A program made the translations under genes and the position numbers. Below are positions 7,417 through 15,103 of a stretch of 17,257 nucleotides of DNA, in pieces. The notes below the pieces were generated by a model. The model worked only from the letters and a program-made list of their open reading frames with translations. It was not told where the DNA came from and ran no database searches. Within the stretch, counting starts at the first letter, position 1; each line of letters starts with the position of its first letter. The stretch is taken from the NCBI GenBank assembly GCA_002428085.1, contig DJAA01000045.1, forward strand, positions 13,889 to 31,145. Direction: 5' to 3'. Origin of the DNA: Sulfurimonas sp. UBA6014 (GTDB taxonomy: Bacteria; Campylobacterota; Campylobacteria; Campylobacterales; Sulfurimonadaceae).

Positions 7417-9555
7417 TCACATTATGAATTTTGTTACATTGTATGCGATAAAAGCCAAGCCGTACGCCGCTATAGAGGTAAAGGCAAGGAGATAAAAGAA
7501 ATATTTTATCCCTCCTGCTTCACGCGTAAAGACAACGGAAGCCGCTAAACATGGGAGATAGACCATGATAACTACAATAAATGAAATGGCAGATGCAAAA
7601 GGAATATTTTTACTAATAGCAGAAATCAGCGATGAATTTTGCTCATCAACCTCAGAGCCTAAAGAGTAAAGAACACCTAAAGTCGAAACTACAACTTCTT
7701 TCGCGGCAAGCCCTGTTTGAAGCGCTATACTCATCTTCCAGTCAAAGCCCAGCGGTGCAAAAATTGGCTCAGAAAATTTGCCTATTTGCCCCAGATAGCT
7801 CTGCTCCAAATGCTCAACTGAGAACTTATTTGCAAGACTTTGCTTCTCTTTCTCACTTTGTGCCATTTGTATTTTATTCTCATACTCACTTTTTAACGCT
7901 TCATGATGTGGATAATTGCTTAAAAACCACACAAGCATCGAAGCTGCTGCGATAAAAGTACCCGCTTTTTTAAGATACATGAGCGTTTTAGTTAAAACCG
8001 TATGCCAAATAAGTTTCACAGAAGGAAGTCTGTACTTTGGCATCTCCATAACAAAGGGCTCATCCACCCCTTTAAAAGCAGTAAGTTTGAGTATTTTTGC
8101 TGCGATAAGACCCAACATTGCTCCTGAGATGTAAATTATAAACAAAATATTCCCCGCCATTTCAGGAGAGAAAAAAGCACCTGCAAAAAGGACATATACG
8201 GGAAGTCTTGCGCCACAGCTCATAAATCCTATGATAAATAATGTCAAAAGCCTATCTCTATCATTTTTCAAAATTCTCGCACTCATGTAAGCAGGGATAG
8301 AGCAGCCAAAACCCGTCACAAGCGGGATAAAAGACTGCCCATGAAGACCAAACTTATGGAAAAAACCATCAAGTAAAAAAGCGACCCGCGACATATATCC
8401 TGTACTTTCCAAAAGAGCGATTCCTATAAAAAGGATGATGATGTTTGGGAGAAAAAGGATAACTGCACCGACTCCTGCAATGATGCCATCTACAACCAAA
8501 GAACGGACATTATTATTACTAATAGTTGCACCTATCGTCTCACCGAACCAGCCAAAAAACATATCAATATACTCCATGGGAATGGCACCCACTTCAAATG
8601 TCATTTGAAATAAACTCCACATGAAAAATAAAAATATCGGGATTCCAAAAAGTGGATGGATGAGATAATTGTCTATTTTTTCAGTTAGTGTTTTTATATT
8701 TTCGGTTTTGTTTTGTTTAATAACTTCGGCGACAATACCTCTGTTAAAAGAGCTGTACTCTTCAGCAAATGCCTCTTTGATATCATCGCTGTCATGGTGA
8801 AGTTCAACGTGTCTTGAAGCTTCAACTAAAATCGGCTGAAGCTCAGTCCATATGGGATTTTTATGGATTCTTGCATATGTTTTTTCATTGTTTTTTAAAA
8901 GATTTATCGCAACATTTCTATAGGTATTGACTGCTTCATATTTATGCTTGTTTAAGTAGTCGATGATGCGGGCTATCTCTTCTTCTACAGGCTCACTAAA
9001 GATGAGTTTTGTCTCTTGCTTGCCAAGTTTATGTTGGCTTAAAACCGCTTCTATAAGCTCTTGTATCCCATTTTTTGTCACAGCAGAAACCCTCACGCAA
9101 GGAACTCCTAGAAGCTGTGACATCAGTGCAGCATCTATAATAATTCCCTCTTTGTCTGCTTCATCGCTCATGTTTAAAGCAATGACCATATTTTTGCTCA
9201 TGCTCATAAGCTCACACGTGAGTTGAAGATTTTTTTCTAGATTTGTAGAGTCCACAACATTGATGATAAGGTCATAACTCTCAGCACACAAGTAGTCATG
9301 TGTTACTCTCTCTTCTATAGAATAATCAGTAAATGCGTACGTTCCAGGCAAATCAACGACGGTAAAATGGCACTCCTTGTAATCAAACAAGACCTCTGTT
9401 TTTTCAACTGTTACACCCGTAAAATTGCCCACTTGGAGATGTGCGTTGGAGATAGAGTTGATAAGCATACTCTTGCCAACATTTGGTTGCCCCACAAGAG
9501 CAACTTTGATGTGCTTTGCCGTCACTGGACAGACTGAATTTTGCAACTCTTTCAT
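7417..9555 (-). CDS. feoB: Ferrous iron transport protein B
   Basis: Inner-membrane Fe(II) transporter with an N-terminal GTPase. In the 712 residues the G1 box GQPNVGKS is at 22-29, G2 threonine in FTGVTVE (45-51), G3 DLPG at 68-71, G4 NMSD at 128-131 (the usual form is NxxD) and G5 SAVT at 157-160. The membrane part begins near 300 and contains the two Cys-bearing gate repeats, GFGCSIPA (415-422) and MSCGARLP (445-452), and later QTGLAAKEVVVSTLG (613-627) and YLPCLAA (666-672). There is no cysteine-rich C-terminal tail, which some FeoB proteins have. The start overlaps the feoA stop by four bases (ATGA), so the two are translationally coupled. Expression is probably iron-repressed through the Fur box ahead of feoA. 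Confidence 0.96.
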   Translation of the reverse strand: MKELQNSVCPVTAKHIKVALVGQPNVGKSMLINSISNAHLQVGNFTGVTVEKTEVLFDYKECHFTVVDLPGTYAFTDYSIEERVTHDYLCAESYDLIINVVDSTNLEKNLQLTCELMSMSKNMVIALNMSDEADKEGIIIDAALMSQLLGVPCVRVSAVTKNGIQELIEAVLSQHKLGKQETKLIFSEPVEEEIARIIDYLNKHKYEAVNTYRNVAINLLKNNEKTYARIHKNPIWTELQPILVEASRHVELHHDSDDIKEAFAEEYSSFNRGIVAEVIKQNKTENIKTLTEKIDNYLIHPLFGIPIFLFFMWSLFQMTFEVGAIPMEYIDMFFGWFGETIGATISNNNVRSLVVDGIIAGVGAVILFLPNIIILFIGIALLESTGYMSRVAFLLDGFFHKFGLHGQSFIPLVTGFGCSIPAYMSARILKNDRDRLLTLFIIGFMSCGARLPVYVLFAGAFFSPEMAGNILFIIYISGAMLGLIAAKILKLTAFKGVDEPFVMEMPKYRLPSVKLIWHTVLTKTLMYLKKAGTFIAAASMLVWFLSNYPHHEALKSEYENKIQMAQSEKEKQSLANKFSVEHLEQSYLGQIGKFSEPIFAPLGFDWKMSIALQTGLAAKEVVVSTLGVLYSLGSEVDEQNSSLISAISKNIPFASAISFIVVIMVYLPCLAASVVFTREAGGIKYFFYLLAFTSIAAYGLAFIAYNVTKFIM

Positions 9556-9779
9556 ACCGATTCTACTTCTATAAGTGCAGCTTCTTGAGCACGCAAAGCG
9601 ACTCTCATTTTTCCAACTTTAATCTCTAAAGTGCTTTTTGCAGAGGTGTGTTCAAGGACTTCAACGAAAGCCTCTTTCATGATTCCAAAAGAGATAAGCC
9701 TTTGTTTGAGCTCATCTTTGGCATTGAGTTTTAGGACCTTTAATTTCTCGCCTCTTTGGCATGTAGATAATTTTTTCAT
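9552..9779 (-). CDS. feoA: Ferrous iron transport protein A
   Basis: Small cytosolic SH3-like protein that acts with FeoB. From the ATG at 9779 it has 75 residues. It fits FeoA in length and pattern: an N-terminal region ending in CQRGEKLKVLKL, a middle segment LKQRLISFGIMKEAFVEVLE corresponding to the family's LxxMGxxxGxxVxV turn, and a final strand with VALRAQEAALIEV. A TTG immediately upstream (9782) would add one Met; ATG is preferred. The A-rich AAAAAGAAA ahead serves as a weak ribosome binding site. First gene of the feoAB operon, directly behind a Fur-box promoter. Confidence 0.93.
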   Translation of the reverse strand: MKKLSTCQRGEKLKVLKLNAKDELKQRLISFGIMKEAFVEVLEHTSAKSTLEIKVGKMRVALRAQEAALIEVESV

Positions 9780-9804
9780 CAATTTTCTTTTTAACTTGTA
9801 TTTT

Positions 9805-9823
9805 TATAATGATAACTACTATC
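9805..9823 (-). promoter_or_regulatory. Fur box and promoter of feoAB
   Basis: The plus-strand 19-mer TATAATGATAACTACTATC matches the classical Fur consensus GATAATGATAATCATTATC at 15 of 19 positions, and GATA/TATC half sites face each other. It lies 26 bases ahead of the feoA ATG. On the coding (minus) strand it overlaps both -10 candidates, TATGAT (9821-9826) and TATAAA (9803-9808), so bound Fur would block RNA polymerase. Repression of feoAB by iron-loaded Fur is well known in other bacteria. The same box was not found ahead of the porin or the response regulator. Confidence 0.75.
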
Positions 9824-9862
9824 ATATAAAGAAGATATTAAATTGATGCTACTTTTTAAATT

Positions 9863-11077
9863 TTAAAAGGTGTAATTCAGTGTCACTTGCAAACGGCTCC
9901 AGTCATTTTCATTCAAAGCGGTGGCTTCTTTGTCCTCTTGGATTCCATACATGAGAGCTGCTACAAATGTTTCATCTATCGTATATTCAAAACCCATATT
10001 TTGTTCCACTCTATGTGCCTTCTCTGCCGCGCTGTCTGCTTTACCTATAAAGTCACCATAAAAATAAAAAAAGTTTATATCACCCAAAGCATAAGAAATG
10101 CCTCCAACTAAAGCACTTGCTTCTCTATCAATAGTGATTTCATCGAGTATCATCATATCCATATTTGTAAAAAGTGTTCCGCCGCCAAAACCGCTAAAAC
10201 TCTCTTTGCCCTCTTTTTTTTCTGCTTTGTTATACGCAAGACTTAGCCCGATTCCATACAAAGATACCTCAGCTTTTGCTCCGAAAATTTCAGCTTCTAC
10301 ACCGCTATCGTCTAACTCGCTCTCATGAAGATATTGTAGCGCCGCTAAAAATGACAACTCCTCTGCTATCTCGTAAGAAAAATCAATATCCGCATACAAG
10401 GCATTGCTCATTTGTGTGATGTTGTAAACCCACGCACTCAAATTGAAAGCGCCTCCATACGTAACGCCCCCAAACCAAGTCCCATCCTCGGCCGTCTTCA
10501 CCCAAGCCGCATCAAGGTCTGCATCAACACCTTGCCATTGCTGTAAATTTCCAGCCATAAAAGTAAAATCTGAAAAGGTAACCGTTGCGATATAGGCTTC
10601 AAAAGTATTGGCAATCATGCGTATATCATCGCTGTCAGCCAAAGGGGTATCAATAGTTTGTCGCCCACCGCGAAAGTTGAAAGTATCATAGGTATAATTG
10701 ATGTACGCTTGACTGAGTTGAGTATAATTTCCCGCAGAGGATGACAACTCATTATTATTTTCACTTCTATCTTTATCCCCCGTCGCAAAGCCCATATCTT
10801 GAGAAGTTGTAAACGCAGCAGCAGCGTTGAGTCCATAAAAGGAAGCTGTTTCAACCTTCAACTCTCCACCGATAGCAGTGGCGTATCTATCCTTATTTGT
10901 CGCTTCCTCTTTTTGATCATAATCTGCATACACAGAGCGCAGTTGCCCACTTACCTTTGCATCAGTAAAGATGTTTTTTAATGATTCCGTACTTGGAGTC
11001 TCACTCAAAACTTCTTCCCCATAAAGATTTCCTACTATCAAGGCTACAAAAAGAGCCGTTTTACCTATTGTTTGCAT
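9863..11077 (-). CDS. Outer-membrane porin, OprD-like family
   Basis: Probable beta-barrel channel of the outer membrane. The 404 residues begin with a signal peptide (hydrophobic 8-16, likely cut near LYG-EE at 20-21) and end in NYTF, the aromatic C terminus used for barrel insertion. Alternating hydrophobic strands with aromatic girdles run throughout. The segment GRQTIDTPLADSDDIRM (138-154) followed by NTFEAY is characteristic of OprD-like porins of Campylobacterota. The ATG has GGAG and AAGG just upstream. It lies 80 bases before feoA on the same strand, but the Fur promoter sits between them, so it need not be part of the iron operon. Substrate unknown; in this phylum such porins are general or small-solute channels. 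Confidence 0.82.
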   Translation of the reverse strand: MQTIGKTALFVALIVGNLYGEEVLSETPSTESLKNIFTDAKVSGQLRSVYADYDQKEEATNKDRYATAIGGELKVETASFYGLNAAAAFTTSQDMGFATGDKDRSENNNELSSSAGNYTQLSQAYINYTYDTFNFRGGRQTIDTPLADSDDIRMIANTFEAYIATVTFSDFTFMAGNLQQWQGVDADLDAAWVKTAEDGTWFGGVTYGGAFNLSAWVYNITQMSNALYADIDFSYEIAEELSFLAALQYLHESELDDSGVEAEIFGAKAEVSLYGIGLSLAYNKAEKKEGKESFSGFGGGTLFTNMDMMILDEITIDREASALVGGISYALGDINFFYFYGDFIGKADSAAEKAHRVEQNMGFEYTIDETFVAALMYGIQEDKEATALNENDWSRLQVTLNYTF

Positions 11078-11131
11078 ATTGCCTTACTCCATATATTGTT
11101 TAGAAAACGTTACTCAGTATCCTTGAAAAAT

Positions 11132-12763
11132 TTAAACTTTAAACTGTTCCATTTTATGATTAAGATTCTCAGTCATGACATTTAAATGCTCTGATGCAGC
11201 CGCTATCTCTTCCACACTTCTTGCGTTAGAAGCAACTATTTCATTGGCACTATTCATATCCGTTACCATATTTTTAACCAAAACTCCCGTGCGCTCAAAA
11301 TCTTTTACTGTTTTGTTTATGGCTTGCGTAGACTCTTTCATGACATCTAATGTATGGACGATTTTGACCTCAACGCCCGAAGAAACATTGGCTAATTCTT
11401 GGATATTTTTAGAGTTTTTATTCATCTGCTGACTTGCATCCATGACAGACTGTACAATGATATTGATAGTCGCTTGTATTTCGATGAGACTTTTTTGTGT
11501 CCGCTCTGCAAGTTTTCTGACCTCATCTGCAACTACGGCAAAACCTCGTCCATGTTCTCCCGCACGTGCTGCTTCTATGGCAGCATTGAGTGCTAGGAGA
11601 TTTGTCTGATCAGCAATATCACCAATCACGCTTAAAACTTGTTTTACTTGCTCTGCTTGAATGCTTAACTGGTCAATTTTAACTGCCAAATCTGCTTCAA
11701 TATTTGCCGTTTCTTGCACATCAGAGGTAAGGCGTATGATATCTTTTGCCGCTTCATTAAGATTCGTATTTGCAATCATGGCGTTATCTCGGCTACTGTT
11801 TGCATCCATCACCGAGCCTTGTATCTCTTGCGTAATATCATTTGCATTTTTTGTCGTAAGACTAACGATTTGCATGACGTCTTCAACTTTTTTACCTACA
11901 ACAATAGCTGTTGTAGAGAGCTCATGAGAGATGGATGAGTTTTCATTAGAGGAGTTTTTTGCCTGTTGGATAAAATCTTTAACCACATCAATAACTTTTT
12001 CTATATTTTGAGCCATAGCTGCTATCTCATTTTTTCCCTCTAACTTTATCTTCGCTGTAAAATCAAGCTGCGATAAGCGTTTGAGATAAGCATCTATAAT
12101 TTTTATTCTTCGAAGCGGCATGTCGATAATGAGACTTGAGGACAAAACTACTAAAAAAACAAAAATTGAAGAGAGAATACTTTCAACTTTAAAATCAGCC
12201 AATATATTGTTTATATCTCTCTCATTGTCTTGTGTCTCTTTTTTATGCTCAATCACCCAAGCCCCAAGTGTAGAGCTTAATTTTTCTGCAAATGGGTCGA
12301 GCTTCGCCATAAAAACATTCCCTCTTTCTGGGCCATATGTAACATACTCATGCGCCATAGCGACACCCACGTTGTAGTATTCATGCATACTGACTTTAAA
12401 ATCTTTTAACTCTTGCACCATCGCCTCTTCACCAAGCTCTGCATGCATCTTTATAAGACGGTCTAAAACAATATTTGCATTTTTATAATAAGACTCTGCC
12501 TCACCAAATCCATCATCAAAACCCTCAGCCCCTCTTGTAGCTGAAACATCTGTGAGCCACTGCTGCATCTGTATAACATTAAACTGCAACTCTAATAAAT
12601 CGAAAAGATTTGGCAATACTTCTACGCTTTGGTCGTGAACCCGCTGTGAAATTCCTTGCAACCTTACATGATTGACAAATGTTGTGACAAGTACAATAGC
12701 CAATACTAATGCTGTAGAAGCCATGATGACCCGTTGTATCCTAAAATTATTTAACCAGTTCAT
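11132..12763 (-). CDS. Methyl-accepting chemotaxis protein
   Basis: Transmembrane chemoreceptor. From ATG 12763 (543 residues) it has TM1 (about 13-31), a periplasmic all-helical sensor of about 165 residues (including QQWLTDVSATRG, which recurs in four-helix-bundle receptors of marine bacteria), TM2 (about 196-213), a HAMP region (about 214-270) and a long cytoplasmic coiled coil. The signalling hairpin tip is canonical: DQTNLLALNAAIEAARAGEH then GRGFAVVADEVRKLAERT (about 385-421). No CheR-binding pentapeptide is present at the C terminus. ATG 12763 is preferred to an in-frame GTG at 12808 because AGGGA precedes it and a -10-like TAAAAT (minus strand, 12786-12791) lies within the extension. 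Ligand unknown. It stands alone with no che genes nearby; the porin follows 54 bases after its stop. Confidence 0.93.
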   Translation of the reverse strand: MNWLNNFRIQRVIMASTALVLAIVLVTTFVNHVRLQGISQRVHDQSVEVLPNLFDLLELQFNVIQMQQWLTDVSATRGAEGFDDGFGEAESYYKNANIVLDRLIKMHAELGEEAMVQELKDFKVSMHEYYNVGVAMAHEYVTYGPERGNVFMAKLDPFAEKLSSTLGAWVIEHKKETQDNERDINNILADFKVESILSSIFVFLVVLSSSLIIDMPLRRIKIIDAYLKRLSQLDFTAKIKLEGKNEIAAMAQNIEKVIDVVKDFIQQAKNSSNENSSISHELSTTAIVVGKKVEDVMQIVSLTTKNANDITQEIQGSVMDANSSRDNAMIANTNLNEAAKDIIRLTSDVQETANIEADLAVKIDQLSIQAEQVKQVLSVIGDIADQTNLLALNAAIEAARAGEHGRGFAVVADEVRKLAERTQKSLIEIQATINIIVQSVMDASQQMNKNSKNIQELANVSSGVEVKIVHTLDVMKESTQAINKTVKDFERTGVLVKNMVTDMNSANEIVASNARSVEEIAAASEHLNVMTENLNHKMEQFKV

Positions 12764-12887
12764 CTTTATTTTCCCTACTGTACAAATTTTAGGATAATAG
12801 TTTATCACATTTGTTCTTCTTTGTTTATAAAACTTCGGCTTATTGTCCTCTAATAGTCTAGCGCTGCTTTTTACAAAAATTTTAAGC

Positions 12888-12893
12888 TACAAT
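12888..12893 (+). promoter_or_regulatory. Probable -10 box for the phosphatidyltransferase gene
   Basis: TACAAT in the context GCTACAATTTC lies 25 bases before the ATG at 12919, with AAAAGG as ribosome binding site. The 155-base divergent region between this gene and the chemoreceptor holds no other clear signal. Confidence 0.5.
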
Positions 12894-12918
12894 TTCATAT
12901 CAATCCAAAAGGCAATGT

Positions 12919-13476
12919 ATGAAATTTTTATGGTCCCCTTCTTCTCATTTTAACTTGGCAAATCTTTTTACTTTTGTCAATATTACGGCGGGTTTGAGCG
13001 CAATCTATTTTATAACGCTCAACAATTTTTTCTTAGCAATTATTTTGGCATGGGTTGGCGGTGCTTTTGATATTTTTGATGGAAAAATCGCTCGAAAATA
13101 CAAACTCTCAAATGAGTTTGGCGTGCAGTTAGATAGTTTTGCAGATTTTTTAAGTTTTGTTCTTGTCCCGGTATTTTTGATTTTTCAAGCGGTTTATACC
13201 CCTTCGCTTGATGGCAAATCCATTTTTATAGCGGCAGTTGTAAGTATTTACTATGTTATTTCAGGCTTAAGAAGGCTTATTCATTTTAACTTAAACACTG
13301 AGGCAGGGGAAGTTTCCAAATTTTTCACAGGCGTTCCAACACCCCTTGGAGCTATATTATTGTGGCTTGTTTATTTAGCTCATGCATACAAGTTTTTGCC
13401 TGTTTTTGGAGTTTTAGCTCTCATGATAGCAATAGGTTGGAGTCTAAACTCCAAACTAAAAGTTCCACATCCATAA
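12919..13476 (+). CDS. pssA: CDP-alcohol phosphatidyltransferase, probable phosphatidylserine synthase
   Basis: Integral membrane enzyme of phospholipid synthesis that joins a CDP-activated lipid to an alcohol. The 185 residues contain the complete family signature D51-x2-D54-G55-x2-A58-R59-x8-G68-x3-D72-x3-D76, which binds metal and CDP. About five to six hydrophobic helices fill the rest. The segment FFTGVPTPLGAILL (about 134-147) resembles type II phosphatidylserine synthases (serine + CDP-diacylglycerol), which is why pssA is preferred to pgsA; the substrate is still an inference. The ATG follows AAAAGG by 6 bases; an out-of-frame ATG sits 4 bases earlier. The gene is monocistronic, with no psd next to it. 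Confidence 0.72.
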   Translation: MKFLWSPSSHFNLANLFTFVNITAGLSAIYFITLNNFFLAIILAWVGGAFDIFDGKIARKYKLSNEFGVQLDSFADFLSFVLVPVFLIFQAVYTPSLDGKSIFIAAVVSIYYVISGLRRLIHFNLNTEAGEVSKFFTGVPTPLGAILLWLVYLAHAYKFLPVFGVLALMIAIGWSLNSKLKVPHP

Positions 13477-13501
13477 ACTTAGTCCCTAAAGTAGGGAAGT
13501 T
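13476..13501. terminator. Hairpin between convergent pssA and doxX
   Basis: TCCCTA (13483-13488) pairs perfectly with TAGGGA (13492-13497) around the loop AAG, and AACT/AGTT can add an outer stem with a three-base bulge. It fills the whole gap between two converging genes, which suits a two-way terminator. No T-run follows on either strand, so intrinsic termination would be weak. Confidence 0.4.
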
Positions 13502-13890
13502 CACTTATTATTTACAGCGTACTTTCCACTTCCAAGTAAAAATATTACAAGCGACAAAACAAGATAAAATAGTGGCAGTTCAATACTCAAAGCTCCATGA
13601 TTACCCAAAGAAAAAAGAGAATCTTTATGTGCTAAAAAAAGAGCCATTGCCATGTTGATGGCTAAAAATAAAGAGGCGACCCTTGCGTAAAGTCCTAAAA
13701 CGATAAAAACAGGAACAACTACCTCTCCTACATAAACTCCATACGCCAAAAATTCTGGAAGTCCCGCTTTAACAATGAGGCTTTTTATGCCGCCGATACC
13801 ATTTACAATCTTGTCGATTCCATGAAAAAGCATCAAAATTCCCACGGTCAATCTCAAAAGTAATTTTGCTAACTCTGGACTTAATAACAT
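13501..13890 (-). CDS. DoxX-family membrane protein
   Basis: Small inner-membrane protein of 129 residues with four predicted helices (about 9-23, 47-66, 70-88, 104-121). The pattern RLTVGILMLFHGIDKI in helix 1, GEVVVPVFIVLGLYAR at helix 2, and an ending with HGALSIELPLFYL and GSGKYAVN match the DoxX/DoxD-like family. Family members have been linked to redox or thiosulfate metabolism and to oxidative stress, but no reaction can be assigned here. It follows mscS with no gap (TAGATG), and a strong AAAGGAGA inside the end of mscS serves as its ribosome binding site, so the two are co-transcribed. Confidence 0.82.
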   Translation of the reverse strand: MLLSPELAKLLLRLTVGILMLFHGIDKIVNGIGGIKSLIVKAGLPEFLAYGVYVGEVVVPVFIVLGLYARVASLFLAINMAMALFLAHKDSLFSLGNHGALSIELPLFYLVLSLVIFLLGSGKYAVNNK

Positions 13891-14715
13891 CTATTTATCT
13901 CCTTTGATATGAATTTCTCTTTGAGGAAAAGGTATAGCAATTTTACAATTTTTTAAAGCATCTAAGATATGTAAATTAATCTCAAACTGAGTTTTATAAA
14001 AACTTTTTGTAGGGACCCAATATCGATACCCTATCTCTATTACACTCTCCCCAAACTTTGCAACACCAACAATAGGCTCTTGTGCGACATTTACTTTTTT
14101 ATTGTTGCAAATAACCTCTTTGATGGCTTCAACCGCCTTTACAACATCGGCATCATACGCTATCCCAACGTCACCCTCAACTATTCTATATGCAAAAGAG
14201 TTTACTAAAATATCTCCTATCATATATTTGTTTGGGATGGTGATTTGTTCTTTGTCTTCGTTGAGTAAAAGGGTATAAGAGAGCTTTATCTCCTGAACTT
14301 CTCCATAAATCCCCTTAACAGTAAGTGTATCGCCAACTTTAAAAGGTTTTGTAACAACCAAAACTACACCCGCAGCAAAATTTCCAACAGCTCCTTGAAG
14401 CGCTAAACCTGCAGTTAAAGAGAGTGCACCAATGGCAGCTATAAAAGGGGCAACGGAGATACCCAATTTTCCAAGTGCCAAGACTACAACCATCACTACA
14501 ACAAGAATGCGAACAAAATTTGCGGCAAACTCACTAAAAGTCTCATCTATGTTGTTTTTAAGCAACACCCTAAGAACAGCTTTTTGCACATAAGTAGAGA
14601 GTTTTATCCCGATGAGCAAAATGATTGCAGCACCTAAAATCTGCAAACTATAATTTGCAAAAAAATCTACAATGATGGTATAAAAACGTCCTGCTTCTTG
14701 CATCTCTTTATCCAT
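13891..14715 (-). CDS. mscS: Small-conductance mechanosensitive channel, MscS family
   Basis: Inner-membrane channel that opens under membrane tension and releases solutes during hypo-osmotic shock. At 274 residues it is the size of E. coli MscS (286). Three helices are visible (about 22-45, 66-90, 96-125); the pore-lining TM3 has the Gly/Ala-rich pattern GLALQGAVGNFAAG (103-116) ending in KPFKVGD. The beta domain follows with the conserved PNKYMIGDILVN (161-172), then the alpha/beta C-terminal domain ending near 270. AGGGAG, overlapping the stop of the small upstream gene, is the ribosome binding site at 5 bases. Middle gene of a three-gene set with the 62-residue protein and doxX. Confidence 0.93.
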   Translation of the reverse strand: MDKEMQEAGRFYTIIVDFFANYSLQILGAAIILLIGIKLSTYVQKAVLRVLLKNNIDETFSEFAANFVRILVVVMVVVLALGKLGISVAPFIAAIGALSLTAGLALQGAVGNFAAGVVLVVTKPFKVGDTLTVKGIYGEVQEIKLSYTLLLNEDKEQITIPNKYMIGDILVNSFAYRIVEGDVGIAYDADVVKAVEAIKEVICNNKKVNVAQEPIVGVAKFGESVIEIGYRYWVPTKSFYKTQFEINLHILDALKNCKIAIPFPQREIHIKGDK

Positions 14716-14724
14716 GTCTGCTCC

Positions 14725-14913
14725 CTAGATTTTTAGTCTCAATTTACAACTGCCAACACTGATAATTTTTCCACCAGCAATAGCCTCTTTTACATAGGAA
14801 AGAATTCCTTTGGCATCAACATCCCCTAATTCTTGCTCAATCATCACGAGGATTTCGCTCTCCAAAGTATCTCTCCAGATTTTTTCATAGTTATAACGTG
14901 TTTGTATATTCAT
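14725..14913 (-). CDS. Small hypothetical protein upstream of mscS
   Basis: Not recognised. The 62-residue product has an acidic, helical N-terminal half (about 8-45, including DTLESEILVMIEQELGDVD) and a strand-like basic end, KIISVGSCKLRLKI. No signal peptide, membrane helix or known motif is visible; it would be cytosolic. It is taken as a real gene because it ends 9 bases before mscS, its TAG is used in the mscS ribosome binding site, and it fills the space up to the divergent promoter region. The ATG has no Shine-Dalgarno sequence. A TATTAT (minus strand, 14921-14926) only about 7 bases ahead would put transcription start near the ATG itself, so the message could be leaderless. Confidence 0.65.
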   Translation of the reverse strand: MNIQTRYNYEKIWRDTLESEILVMIEQELGDVDAKGILSYVKEAIAGGKIISVGSCKLRLKI

Positions 14914-15020
14914 TCCGAAATAATATCAAAAAAAATTTACAATAAAGCTCAATCTACCCATTATTAACTTAAATTATTTTTAATATTCAAAATTTCTATA
15001 CGATATTGGTTTTTTTTAGA

Positions 15021-15026
15021 TATAAT
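15021..15026 (+). promoter_or_regulatory. -10 box of the DEAD-box helicase gene
   Basis: TATAAT preceded by a T-run (15011-15017) and followed by TCGC is a strong Campylobacterota-type promoter. Transcription would begin near 15033, leaving a leader of about 70 bases before the ATG. The 190-base divergent region to the small gene at 14913 otherwise holds only AT-rich sequence and the leader described separately. Confidence 0.7.
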
Positions 15027-15032
15027 TCGCAA

Positions 15033-15103
15033 AATATTTCTAGGAGAAGGTGCCTTTGCCCATTTGGCAAGCTTGTATCATCTCCTTGTAATTACAAAGG
15101 ATA
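15033..15103 (+). promoter_or_regulatory. Structured mRNA leader of the DEAD-box helicase, possible riboregulator
   Basis: Two exclusive foldings can be drawn. In one, AGGAGA (15042-15047) pairs with TCTCCT (15081-15086), enclosing a small hairpin TTGCC/GGCAA (15056-15060 with 15066-15070). In the other, CCTTGT (15084-15089) pairs with ACAAAGG (15094-15100, one bulged A) around the loop AATT, hiding the helicase Shine-Dalgarno AAAGGA. Both need C84-C85-T86 of the 15000s block, so they compete. TTGTAATTACAA (15086-15097) is also a perfect 12-base palindrome. Function is inferred from pairing only; cold or temperature control would fit a helicase gene but is untested. Confidence 0.45.
15050..15091 (+). 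CDS. Possible 13-codon leader peptide ahead of the helicase
   Basis: A GTG at 15050, 3 bases behind AGGAG (15042-15046), opens a frame of 13 sense codons (VPLPIWQACIISL if read through) that stops with TAA at 15089-15091. An in-frame TTG at 15056 is better spaced from AAGG (15047-15050). The stop lies inside the palindrome that would hide the helicase ribosome binding site, so a ribosome finishing here would open that hairpin. Short frames arise by chance; the case rests on the ribosome binding site and the position. Confidence 0.25.
   Translation: MPLPIWQACIISL

Noticed and set aside
9843..9870. AT-only palindrome after the porin stop as terminator
   Set aside because: The stem contains almost no G-C pairs and would not be stable; more likely AT-rich spacer.
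11131..11144. Two tandem TTTAAAC heptamers at the chemoreceptor stop codon
   Set aside because: Short AT-rich duplication expected by chance in this composition; no associated hairpin or site.
12764..12808. GTG start giving the chemoreceptor 15 extra residues
   Set aside because: No ribosome binding site there, while ATG 12763 has AGGGA ahead, a normal short N terminus before TM1, and a -10-like box inside the extension.
12809..12918. Possible sigma-28 promoter (AAGCCGAAG on the minus strand) for the chemoreceptor
   Set aside because: The -10 element differs from GCCGATAA at the end and no matching -35 element is found at the right distance.
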